Positions 38,636 through 50,911 of a stretch of 64,000 nucleotides of DNA are shown piece after piece. The notes under the pieces were generated by a model. That model had not been told where the DNA came from. It worked only from the letters and a program-made list of their open reading frames with translations, and did not search any database. Position 1 is the stretch's first letter. Every line of letters begins with the position of its first letter. Source of the DNA: Edolisoma coerulescens (taxonomy: Eukaryota; Chordata; Aves; Passeriformes; Campephagidae). The translations under genes and the position numbers were made by a program. The stretch is taken from the NCBI GenBank assembly GCA_013397115.1, contig VWZW01007671.1, positions 1,915,797 to 1,979,796 of the forward strand, written 5' to 3'.

Positions 38636-41600
38636 ATTCCGTAATTAAAGATGAGGAACAAGCAACTTCCTCTCAGAATGTTAATTACCATTACCCCTAA
38701 GTCTTTTTCATTCTCTGTACATTGACAGTATGATTAACCATCTCAAAAGTGTACCTACAGAATTTTTTCCATGTGTAACCTTTCAGCTTTAATGAAAGAA
38801 TCCTCTGCTTAATAAGCAGAGATTATTAAGAAAAAATTATTCTAATGAGAAGTTCAGAATAATTTCTGACTATAATTTTTCAAACAAACCATCCTGATTT
38901 TCTATTTTCTGCAGCTTTTCATCACAGTTTTATGTAATTTCCAAGTCACGGTAAATATAACACAGGATTAGAAGGAGATTTATCATCACTTCTCAATTAA
39001 AAGTTTTCAATAACCTGGTATAGTGCTTTTTTTCTTTGAAATTTTAATATGGGGTAAATAAAACAAGAAGAGTTTTTCTTTGCTGATTAGGATCTTTGTC
39101 AACATCATGGCTATTATATGCATAAATTCTACATGCTGAACACATATCAATGCTTTTCTAATATGAGAAAGATGCTGATTGTTGGATACTAAATGCAAGG
39201 AAATTTAATAATACTAAACACAGAGTAAAACCGGACTGAAATTTAATCTAGGAAAAATAATCATCATACTAAGGAAAAAAAGAAATATGAAACTATGGGT
39301 TAAACATTAGATTGGACAAAGATATTATTTTCCTTTCCTCCCTTTCAGTAAAATTATTTCCCTTCTTCATTTCCTTTCATTAATATTATATTTTTTTGGT
39401 GCAGTAAGAAAAGATCTATAAAATATTACGTATTAAAATAAAAACTAATGCAAGTCTAAGGCAGATTATCAGAAGAGGGGAAAGAAGAATAAAAAAGCAA
39501 CACAAAGGTCTTTCTATAATGAAACAGAAAAAGATAACTTTTGAATTGGGACTTTGCAGAAATGTTCATATAGATTGTTTCTGGAAGGCAAATGATTCAT
39601 GAAATAAACAGATATAATAATTCACAAACAGCATGTTATCATGGTCAGAATTAAAGACAAAAATATGCAGGATGACCATTATATAAAGGGAGTAGTTGTT
39701 GAGGTTAGAGTGTAGGAGGATGATCATGAAAAGCTTTCCTCACAACATGATGCATCACTTTCTGGTGTATTTCAGCCATAATGTAAGAAAAACCCAAATC
39801 CTCACCCTATAAGATACAATATATAGGATCAAAATATCGCATAGGACCCTGTTGATATGTGGTTTTTTTACTTATTTGCTTGCTTAGTGACTGACTAAAA
39901 GGGATTTTTTTAACATAGCAAATTAAAACCTCTAATTGCAAAATTTTAGTCAACTTGATTTTTTAAAAAGTTTTAAGGTATTTCTCTAAAAGGAGAGCTA
40001 GTCTTATGTAGGAGTTAAAAGCTTTACAAATTTAACTATTTAACTATTGATTCTTATTGATTGATGTGCTTGTGATTTGTTGATATTTTTGCACCTACTG
40101 AGAAGAAAATATAAGTTCTCTGAATGTAGAAAAATAAAATATAGGCTGAAACACTTTAGACACACTTGCTGCTGAATAGTCTCCTAGTTGAACAAACTAG
40201 GGATATCTCCCGAGAAGCTGAGGAAAAGACATTTGGAATAGAACATCCTCAGCAAAAATTGTATAATGACATTTTTCTGTCACTAGCCGGAAGAGCCTGG
40301 CCTTTCCAGTCAGGACCTCAGCTTGAACTGTGATTGTCACTCCAGCATGCAGGAGAGTGTTGGGGCATTTCTAGATAAACAACTACCAGAAGAGTTATTC
40401 ACCAGCTGCAAGATTATGAGTTATGATTTTCAGCCTGTAACCTGTCAAAATCTATTAATCTTGTCTTCTGTTCACACACACTTCTCTTGGATATGTACTG
40501 ATCGGGCTAGTGATGTGTTGAGACAAGACCTTGAGTGTACACAGCTCTAAGACACAACAGCCTGCATGTTTACTTCAGAAGAGGACACAGAAAATACCAA
40601 AGCTGTGTTTTAATGGAAATTTATTTTCAAAATGTATTAATTTAAATGGAGAAAATTCAGAGTATCTGAACGGAATAGAAGTCAGAATTATGCAAGCAAA
40701 TGTCTTCTCTTTCCAGCAGTCTTTCAGAGTGGATTTTTCCTTAAGTTTACTTTTAAGCCAGCAACTGTCAGTGGGTTTCTGTGTTGCACCAAGCATTAGG
40801 GAAGACCTAAAAAAATTACCTTTTTTTCTTTTTACTTATTCTTTATCATGACTGTCTTCTACCAGTTCTTAGTCCTCTCAGTCTGTGCTCTTGTGATCCT
40901 CCTCTAAGAGATGAGTATCTTCTCCCTCTCTCCTTCCAGCCTCCCTGCCTGTTATCCTATGAGTGTGATTGCACAGTATACCACATCACAACATAACTCT
41001 TTCCAAAAAAGAGAAGAAAAATGAATCATAGATGACAACCACTTCCAGAAGTGTTCTCACCATTCAGAAAGATTGAGTTAATTTTATTGCAAATAGTTGG
41101 AGTTGGCTACTCACTGCCTTTGTAATTCAATCCTAACTCTATTATAAATGTCAGCATGCTTCATTTATCAGGACTATGTAATCAACCACACAGATTCCTT
41201 CTCTGTTTTAAGAGTTCTGACGGATAAATCCATGCTGCGACAATTAATAGAACCCATAGGTTCTTTTGGTACAGAACCCATTTCCTAAAAATGGGAGCAG
41301 TGTGGTAGTTGTATAACAAAGCTGTGAAAAGCTTCACTCGGTGGTGACCATGCATGCTAGAAAAAATGAGAAGACTACATGTTGGAGTTGCCAAAATAGT
41401 CTCATCAGCAAAAGGAATTGGTTGACTGAGCTACTGGCTGGAAGGTATGAACCAAGTGGGGCAAGGATGACTGAACCTAGAGTGTGCATGCTGAGAAAAT
41501 CAGTTGTCTTGTCAGGAAAGGAAACGTATCATTAACCCATGATAAAGTAAGTCACTGATTAATAAAAATACATTGAGCTACAGAAAATAACCTCTCCACC

Positions 41601-43915
41601 TCACAGTGGAAATAACATTGTTTTTTTACTTATGGACACACTGGTAGTTTGAAGTAATTTGAGTTAAAAAGTAAACATAGCTGCATAAAAATATTGTCAG
41701 TGGGTGCAGTAGACTTTGAAGGAAATTAAAATAATTATGTTAAAAGTAATTCTTTCTCTGATTTGATTCTTTCTGCATGGTTTAAAATTCTAATACTTTT
41801 AATGTCATTCTTGTTTATTCTCTTTTGCAAAAAATAATCCTTCTAGCAGTACTCAGCTGGCTTTCAAATGTAAATCAGACTTTTATCAAGGTATTCTATG
41901 CCATATATATTATTTCTCCTTTTACAGTTATACTTCAAACTCCTCTTCAGCAGCTTCTACCAGATTGAATAATTAGGAGCCTTTCTAATCCTCAGTACTA
42001 TCAGTGGCTTAAGCAGGAAGCCCCTGCTCACATATATCAGTTTAAGAAAACCCACCAAAACTAAACCACCAAATCTCTTAACTATATCTGGAATCTATAG
42101 CCATCTTAAGACCACTTTCAGATTTATTTTCCTGCTCTAGTGGAATTATAAACTTCAATGAAAACAGATATTTTAGATTTAAAAGAGAGGCCTGGCTCTG
42201 AGGTATTTGAGCACGAAATTCAGAGTTTCTTGCATTTGGGTCATCTTGGGCCAATGTAGCTGGAATGAGTCTCCCTTATACAACTAATAGATGATTTCTG
42301 CTCTGTTTTGCATTCCCTGGACAGATGCATCAGAATATAGTAAGATCAGGAAGGTCCTAGAACTACCTCTTTCCATTTTGGTGTATTAAATTTACGCCAA
42401 ATCACACATTCAATTATTAAAATCATATTCATCCTCAAAAAAAAGCTGAAGTTAGTAGGGTATACCCATCTAGACACTGCTGATTTTTTATAGCCACATT
42501 TATCCTCACAGCTTTGAACATTGAATAAAACTCCGGAGATTTCTTGGCAGGCATTTCTTCTGCTTTCCTTGATATTATAAATATATGCATTTGAAATATT
42601 TATTCCACCTTAGAAAAAAGTTTCCTCATTCTGCCTCTTCACTATTAGCTATTGAACAGACAGTATCTCCAAAGAATGCATTTTTCTACTTGGGAACATG
42701 ACTGTGTACCTGTACTGCTTGTGGAGTAGTTTGATTATATTGATAAGGAGCTTAAGAAAGTAATGCCTTTCTAAAACAATTTAAATAGCAGCAGTTTAAA
42801 ACGGTCACATTCTTCAAAATTTTTAAATTAAATTTTAAGTTTGTGGAAGCCTTTTTTAAGAGAGTGTTGTGAATACAACTAATGTTAAAATTGGTTACAA
42901 AATACCAAGTTTATATAGATATGCACAGAAATATGGAAACCTATGCAACCACAGGTTTTTTATTTTCCCATTGAGAGAAAGAGAATTTGCAAAGGTTCTA
43001 CTGTTAAATCATGACTGTTTAGCTAGACAAGATAACTGGCAGCTGCTCAGTATGCTCAACTAGTTAGCCAAAATACTCAGGGCACATTCTTGCACCCGAT
43101 CAGTGAATATAATTTTGTATTTGTACAAAACATAAGCTTAAAATTGACTTATTCTTTCCTCTAATATTTCCTAGTGAACACCAGTAACTGAAACCGGTAC
43201 CCGCTGTCTTGCATCATGCTTTGTCATTAACGCCTACTCTTGGAGATATAGCCACCTGGTCAAGTAGAAATAGTTGTGATTACTACATTTTCTGGGGATT
43301 TTCGTGCCATTAGATTGTAATACAGACTTCTGCAGAGTAGACAATTAATTATTGACTTCACTGGAATTTTTATCGAAGGAATGCAGTGCGATATCCTGTG
43401 TGTTGTGTTGCTGTAGATTGACTTGTCTGTTTTTTTAACGGAATTGTAGATGCAGGAGAGAGACTTGGATGACATGAAGTCAGTCTGTGGAGAATATACC
43501 TCTCCAGCTTCATGAGAGAGAGGAACTTTGCATTCGAGCTCAGACTGCATCCTATATTTCATGAATGACAAAGAAGTGCAATCACCCCTTCAGATGGTTC
43601 TGAAGTACTGATAATGCGTCATGAGTGAAGTGTTAGAATGCCTTCCTCTTCATATTTGACAGAAAGTCATGGTAGATCAAGTTGTTGATCACACCTGTAA
43701 GATAAGACCACTACTGAGTTTTTTTTAAAATTTATTTTTGTGACTACAGGCAGTCTATAGCACAGACTACACAATTACTTAAACCTTTCTTCTCTGCTCT
43801 GAAGACACTATTGTTGCAAGGCTGTTTACCAGGGAAAAACAAGCAGTCCTTTCCCCTTTCATTTTCCTCACCAGACTGGATTTTCAGTGTATCCAGGGCC
43901 ATTGTACCTTTTATA
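38636..43915. other. AT-rich non-coding DNA, no gene seen
   Basis: No gene recognised. The longest open frames are 106 codons (40531-40851, plus) and 103 codons (43260-43571, minus), neither family-like and both overlapped by similar frames on other strands or frames. No other repeat end was identified. Confidence 0.6.
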
Positions 43916-44040
43916 ATCATAGAATTGTAGAATCACTTATGCTGGAAAAGACCTATAAGATCATCAAGTCCAACAATTAACTCAGCACTGCCAAGTCCAC
44001 CACTAAACCATGGGCTCAGTTGGCTGAGCTAATGTCTACA
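43916..44040 (-). mobile_element. CR1 LINE 3' end, short
   Basis: The reverse complement of a CR1 3' end: AATCATAGAATTGTAGAATC tail, then TGGAAAAGACCTATAAGATC, ATCAAGTCCAACAATTAA, CAGCACTGCCAAGTCCACC and ACTAAACCATG. The GAAAAGACC and CACTGCCAAGTCCACCACTAAACCA words differ from the copy at 38396-38635, so the two belong to different CR1 subfamilies. Only about 125 bp remain. Confidence 0.92.
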
Positions 44041-47008
44041 ACAAGGAAAATATTTGATGTTCAGACAGACTGACATGTGTTTCCATGGAAACCATAACTC
44101 TTAAGTTCAAATAAATGTAGAGAGGGAGCTAAGCATTGTATTCCAGCTGAAGAACAGGATGGTCCAAATAACTTCTTTTTTTCAAATGCGTATCTAAATA
44201 TATAATCCACTGTCTCCTAGGAAAGAATGCAAACATGATTTAAATCCTGTCCCACCTGAAATACGATGCTATAACTCAGAATCAGATTTCATTTCCCTAA
44301 AATATGGATAACAAGTAAAATAAGTAATTTATCAGTTATGAGTACACTAAATATAAAGAATCAGAAATAGCAGTCTGTAAAAGGCCTAAGAGATAAACTG
44401 TATTCAGGAAAACACTGAGACCTCTACAAAGAATATTGAGTAAGTATATAAGGACATGTAATCAGGGCAGGAGAGGAAAAAGAGAATAATATCTATCTAG
44501 TAAAGAGAAATGGGAGAGGTGGGGAGAGTAGGAGAGTGATATAGCCATGCACAGTGGGGAAGTGATTTTCAAGGATATTAGATATTGACATCTGTTTTCC
44601 TTCCTGAACTAAAATAATAACATCTTAGTGAGTTTAGGGAGAAGAAATAGAAATCTCTGTGTGTGTTACAAATACAGTGTTCACTGTTTGAAACCTATTT
44701 TCTCTTTTTTTTTTAACAACATTTTTTTCTTGTGCAGATTATTGTTACATGGACAATTTCACACAGATTTAAACCAAAAAATAAATTTTGATCCACGGTA
44801 GCTCAGTGGAACACTGGGGCTTATTTGAGATTGTATATACATATTTCCACATGGTCACCTCCTTCTGTAAAAACCGGGTCTGTATTTTGGGTACCTAGAC
44901 CTCTCTTGGATATGGCCAAAGGTTATAGTAAAGCTATTTGAACAAAAAAAAAAAAAATCATTGCTGTCACAGCACAGCAATAAAGTGCAGGGGAAAAGTC
45001 AGAAGACAAAGAACTGAAAAAATTAATATTGGCATCAGTCAGAAGGCTGATCTTCTCACCACAAATATATCTCTTTCTGCTGCTACCTTTCAATTGGCTT
45101 TCAAGAAAAAGAAGACATTAGGATTTTTTTCTTATAGCAAATTTATTTGTCTTTCAATTTTACCACTGTACAAGAGAACATGGGGATAGAAGAGAAACAC
45201 TGATTTGGTTGCAAAAACTGGTTTAGGAATACTTTGCGATGACAAAAAACCTCTTTTATAGTAAAAATAGTCAAGAATTATTGAAGTCCTCAAAGCCAAA
45301 AACTCAAAATAAACTTCCTTTATACATCTTAAATTAAAACCAAAACTATATGTTTTCTTAACTTAGATACTTAGCTTTCTTAGGTGAATTTTCTTTCTCC
45401 TGGCTTAAGGTATTAAAAATGGAATATTTATTAACATAATGAGCAATTAAAAGCTAAGTTATTCTACATCCAAACTGAATGGCCTAATTTACTCTTTATA
45501 GCATAGAGTGATGTCTCTCGTATTCCCCCCTCATGTAAAGTGCCAATAGATTTATTGCTTTAAGTGTTATACTGTTTCCTCTCCATCCAATTTTCACTGG
45601 TATGTGTATTTTCATTTTGCTGTTTTATCTTTTTTGTACAGTGATATGCTTCCGTGGGTAATTATGCAATTATTCAGTAATGAAGGTGTTCTGAGAAATG
45701 ACTTTAATCTAGATGTCTGAGGGAGGTCTGTTGCCCATCCCACATCTCGATAATATGTAACTGGCAAATACAGAAAAAAAATACCAAAAAAAGCTAGAAG
45801 AAAAATTATATGAATAAGATCTTACTAGGAAAATTGATTTGTAGGGCAGCAAAAAGATTTCTAGGCCAGAGAAATAAGCCATGAGACCTAAATGGAGAGC
45901 TGGAGGTCTTGGAAAGGCAACCTGAGTGTTACTCATCTCAAAGCGAATGCAACAATTCCAACAAAAAGGGGGGATCTCTCTGCACAGACTGTTTAATGAT
46001 CTTCTTAAAATGCTGCCAAAGAAAAGCATGAAAATTAAAAAAAACAGAACAGGGCCTTTCAGAGTGAACAGCTCTTCTTTGAATACCAATATAGTAACAG
46101 AAGTATATGTCAAATGAAAAAATATATTTAATAAACTACAGAATTAGCAAAGATTTTTTGTATGTGTACCAACTGGTTTCTTTATTCAGCCAGGGCTCTA
46201 AACACTACTCTGTCCCTGTGGATATGAGAGAATGGAGTAACTGCTAAGCGTGTGAACAATGTGCTACATTACCTAAATGAAGGCAAAGAAAACACCAAAG
46301 AAAAAATGGAAATATTTTGTGCACAAAACCTGCACTTGCTAGGAAAACACAAAATGAATAATGTAAAACTGGAAAACAGTCAGGTTTTCTGTGGGAAGCT
46401 GAAATCTCTATTACAGCTGAAATAGTGTATGAGAAAGATCACAAACAATACATCTTAAAATGTTTTGTTTGAAAAAACACATTCATTGTATTAAAGAACA
46501 TTATCTTAAGGTGGAAAAGTAACAATTCATAGGAAAATAAGCTTTTAAAGTGAAAAAATAAGTTCTATGCAAATTACTAAAAACTGGGCCTGAATCCTGA
46601 TTTTTCTTTTTCAAGAATTATGAACTTCAAGAGCATTCCTTCATACAGGTAACATAAATCAAAAACATCTAGCTCTTTCTCTTGAGCATTACTTGAATAT
46701 TATCAAGTATTTACACAGAAAGAAAAAAAAAATCCAAGTTTTTAAAAGTTCTGATAAAATTGACGATACCTTTCTTCTCCCAGCCCGAGAAAGTGGAGAA
46801 TATTTATAAGAGAAATCTCAAATTTATGAGGACTGCTGATACCATATCTTTCACTTTCTTCTGCTTAGTTATTTTTAATAATATCCTGAACATGCATCAT
46901 CCCTTTCTAGACTGAAACATTAACAGACAAAACCATTAGAAGACTGAAGGTTCTGATGGCATTGAGAGTTTGATTTTTGCAGAAAAATTCCATTCCCCCT
47001 CCCCCCCC
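44041..47008. other. AT-rich non-coding DNA, no gene seen
   Basis: No gene recognised. The longest open frame is 134 codons (45709-46113, minus), encoding an F/S/L-rich string with no motif, overlapped by a 63-codon frame on the other strand. A run of 14 A lies at 44944-44957. A lone tRNA A-box look-alike at about 44799-44809 has no B box. Confidence 0.55.
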
Positions 47009-47028
47009 NNNNNNNNNNNNNNNNNNNN
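47009..47028. other. Assembly gap (20 N) inside a poly-C tract
   Basis: Twenty N flanked by CCCCCTCCCCCCCC on the left and CCCCCACCCCCC on the right. The minus strand is G-rich, a classic sequencing and polymerase block. The gap's true length and content are unknown. Confidence 0.95.
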
Positions 47029-47287
47029 CCCCCACCCCCCATTCTTATTTACAAGAGGGAGGAGCAGAACGAAAGAGACTTGAGAATCAAGAGCACTATC
47101 ACTGTCTGTCACTGTTCTGACACCCGGATATTTTAAGGCAGATACTTAAAAAACCATGTAAAACCACTACACACAAGTAATAACAGAATGATTATTTTTT
47201 GTTTAAAGTCTAGAACCTTTAAAAATCATATATAAGAAGGTATTTGTAAGACCCTAGTTTTCCATTGTCCCATTTGATCCAGTTGCT

Positions 47288-47323
47288 AAACAAAAAACCC
47301 AAACAAACAACCAAACAAAAAAA
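47288..47323. repeat. A/C-rich low-complexity patch
   Basis: Irregular CAAA and CCAAA words over 36 bp on the plus strand, similar to the patch at 4862-4904. Confidence 0.6.
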
Positions 47324-49751
47324 TTGATGCAACCATAATTTTATCAGTTTTTCTTAAGCAGAAAACAGTTAAAACAATTTTCCTACTTAGAGCCTCATCT
47401 TTACAGACAAAATCTACATTTTACAACTGATTTTAACAACTTCTTCTGAAGCTTTCACACGTGTATCTCCTTCTTCCATACACACATTCCCCAGAAGTTT
47501 TCAGCAGTACAAAATGGAAGTCCCACTGCCCCACAGCATTCACAGAAATTTATAGTATTTAGTAGTTTTGCTTTATTCTTCATTCTGAAGCAATTTATGC
47601 CTTGAATGCAAAAGAAAAAGAAGGTCCCATGGGACACGGTGCTGCAATTTCTCCTCTGCCCACTCTGATGTGGTGGGGGAAACATTCATGGTGTGTAGCT
47701 TCCCACATGCAAGGGTGCAGAGGGCTGATAAAGTAGGAATTGCTCTGGCCTTTCTGCTGCTGAATACAGCTCATCCATCCTCCATGAGAGGAGTTTTTGC
47801 CCTTCTGCCAATATCTGAAATGCAGCAGTAAATTTGTGTCTGTTCTATGATGGATTGGAGGTCAAAGTCTCTTTTGTTTCAATAAGGTTTGTTTCAATAA
47901 GCCTAGTTAATAAATATCAAAATTTACATAAGTGGCAGCTCATCTGACATTCTGATGTTTACTTATTTCACTTACTCAAGAGAAGACTCTTTTTTCATCC
48001 CCTTTCTGGATCACTCATAATTTTTGCAACTGACACAATGGGAACATGTATTTGTTTGAAGGTATGGGGGAAGCTTGTACAAGTACTCATTTGGTGAGGA
48101 GCCTGCTAACTGTTCCTAGCCCAATGCACTTTTATCTCTTCATAGCTAAACCTCAAAATAATACAGTCCATCCTGTCAAACAATCCTCCCTGTCAAACAA
48201 TTTAAAATGTATCCTTGAGACCAGACAGATGCAGAACAGCAGTAGAAAAATTAATAATTTCAATTATGCTCAAACTTTTCAAGTCAGTGGTGAATAATGC
48301 AATACCTGAATCTTTCCTCCTGTTTGATTATGTGGAGAAGAGCTGTTCAGTATTTCTGGTTTGCTTTAGTGATTCAGCTGGAGTCCAAAATATGCCAACA
48401 TCACACCTGCTTTGTCTACTGCTCAATCACATTCCAATTTTTAGCAGTTAACAAAACAAACCACCCAATTCATGCCATGTTCCTGGCAACAGTAAAAACC
48501 ACGATATTAGGGTTTTATTTTACCTTTACATTTTCATGTGCCATCTGTTCAATGTGCAAAAAGAGTGTGTTGGAGAAGAGACCTCATAGTTAAAGGGAAA
48601 TTCACAGCTAGGTCTAGGGCTGCAGTATTGAAAAGGGATTTCCCCTGAATTTAGACAGAAGGAAACGACAGTCTCAGTGACCGAGATACCTCCCAGTCTT
48701 TGGAGGTAAGGGTGAAAAAGGGCACTGTGTCATCCTTTGTTTTTTAAAAAGAAGGGATTTAGTGAAGAAAGGTGGAGATGAAAGGCAACCTGAAGCAAAC
48801 TTAAGAAAGCAGAAAACAGTAGTACATGGAAGATGCTGGCTGGCAGAGATGTAAAGTTTCTATAAAGTGGAAGTCTCCACTCTCTGAATTCTTTAACCAA
48901 GAAAAAAGGATTTGGACAACTTTTTTGTACTTGTTGGTTTTGGTTGGTTGGTTTTGTTTTGAATGAGAATATATAGAACCAAAAGTGACTTTTGCATTCA
49001 AAATTTTGGTAGCAAGACCAAGCTCGTGTTTTAGGCACAGGCTTCAATGGAGAAACGCTGAGTTTGTGTTGCCATTGAAAGATGAGAGAAGTTTTGGAAG
49101 AATACCAGAAATTTCATAGTCTGGAAAAAAAAAAAGTTGAAAAATGAAGTGGAACACAAAACCTGATTATTTTATAGATGTTATTGGAGCAATGCTTAGG
49201 ACAATATCTAGGAGTTTCCTGAAATGGACTAAAAGCTCGAGATGATCAATTATAGCTTTGTCGGACCAGATGCTACAAAATGTTCATTTTACAGAGCAAT
49301 TTTGTGAAACTCCTCTTTTCCCATGGTAAAAGATGTCAAAGAGATGAAAGGCTGACAGAAACTGAAGATTTTCCCACAAAACAGGCAAGAGACACGGGAA
49401 ACAGCACAATATGGAGCCTTCTAACAGAGATGATTTGTACCAAAGATTATAAGGTGACAAACCCTAGTGCGAAGTGAATAATCGTGATGAAGAACAGATT
49501 AGGAATTGGAGTTCTAATAATTTATCAAAATTTTTCATCCATGAAAATTGTACTAAATACGTTCTCCAAAAAGAGTTTTTAACAAGACTTGTACAGTACT
49601 CATACCTTACTATCAGTCAGATGAACAGCACATAGCAAAGACATAGAAGAAGACAACTTGTCTTGTTTCTCCTGGTCAAACGGACAGTAGACGTGCAGAG
49701 GAAAACACTACTGGGCATCCAAACACAAATTTACCATGGGACTATGGATTT

Positions 49752-49775
49752 TCCTTGAAGATCTCCTTGAAGATC
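49752..49775. repeat. 12-bp tandem duplication
   Basis: TCCTTGAAGATC occurs twice in direct succession without mismatch, most simply explained by replication slippage. Confidence 0.85.
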
Positions 49776-50892
49776 TTCCTGGAATATGAAATTTCACTCA
49801 CTAGGGAAGAGAGAAACGAATCACAATGAGATTTAGAGTACTCTTTTGTGCTTTTCTGTGTCTAATTAAGAAGTGGTGAAATGCTGAGTAGTACTCTGAA
49901 TAGGGTGTGAGATGAAAGAAATTGCCAGTACTGTATCAAGTTACTGGAAACTTGTATTAAATGTTGATGCTGTGGAAAAAGTTACTTTATCCAAAATTAT
50001 CATCCATGCAGAAACTGTTGTACAGGCCTTGAAAAGGTCACTTGGCAAAACTAAGAGGTCACTTGGCTAAGACAGCCATTGTGCAATGTTATGTGTTTTA
50101 TGTGGGATAAAATCCTTTTAGGTTTAAATAATTCCTAAAATTACACAAGTCCCAACTAGTTATCTAGATCTACTGCTTTCCAACATAGCCAAATAATGAT
50201 AGTGTCTAGACTTAGGAAGTAATTTCCTAGAGACCTGATAGCTCTTCAAGCTACAGATATCCAGGCAAGTTTGGCAGCCTAATCTCAAAAGCAAGGCACC
50301 CCAACACTACTGCTTGTCGTGCTTGATCTTTGCATAACAGCTCTGAGATTAGAGCATCTATCTTGGAAATAGTAGACTTGAGCTCTAGGCACACCTTAGC
50401 ACTAGGAAATTTCAGTGCACAGACCAATTAATGCCTAAATGAGTCTACAGGGCATTTTGAAAGACTTTATCTGGACTCACACGAGCAAGAGTCATGAGAT
50501 TTTAAATGAACTGTGAAAGAAACTAACATGCAGTTCCAAAAAGGCTGAGGTGCCGTAAACAAAGCATGATATTTAAAATCTTGTGTTGAGACATTCTGGG
50601 AAGGAAACCAGATACCTGCGCAACCACTTTGGATAACTCTGGTGTCTTCAGAGGCATTTACTTCTTAATTTGGTTAATAAAAAAGTTAATTTAGCAAGAT
50701 AAACAATTATTTTAGGAGTGTTGGATTGCCCCAGTAGTAGTATTAATTTGAAACCTTAAAAGAACCAATCCCTGTGTTGAACAGACTAGAATTTTATAGT
50801 TTTATTAGCAACAGCTTGGTTTTTTATTATCCTGAAATCCTGCCATATATTCCCTCCCACAACAACCTTCACCTTATGGGTAAGGAGGACCA

Positions 50893-50911
50893 TTTTGTTT
50901 TGTTTTGTTTT
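50893..50911. repeat. (TTTTG)n microsatellite
   Basis: Nearly four TTTTG units on the plus strand. The complementary type, (AAAAC)n, occurs at 63333-63352. Confidence 0.85.

Noticed and set aside
44795..44870. tRNA-like A box (TAGCTCAGTGG at about 44799-44809)
   Set aside because: No B box (GGTTCGANNCC) within the proper distance and no acceptor stem pairing, so neither a tRNA gene nor a recognisable tRNA-derived SINE.
45709..46113. 134-codon minus-strand open frame with hydrophobic segments
   Set aside because: An F/S/L-rich translation of AT-rich DNA with no motif, no family resemblance and no neighbouring gene context. The length is within chance expectation.
48690..48715. GAG/GTAAGG splice-donor-like site on the plus strand
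   Set aside because: No convincing exon precedes it (frames are short and unrecognisable), and such sites are common by chance.
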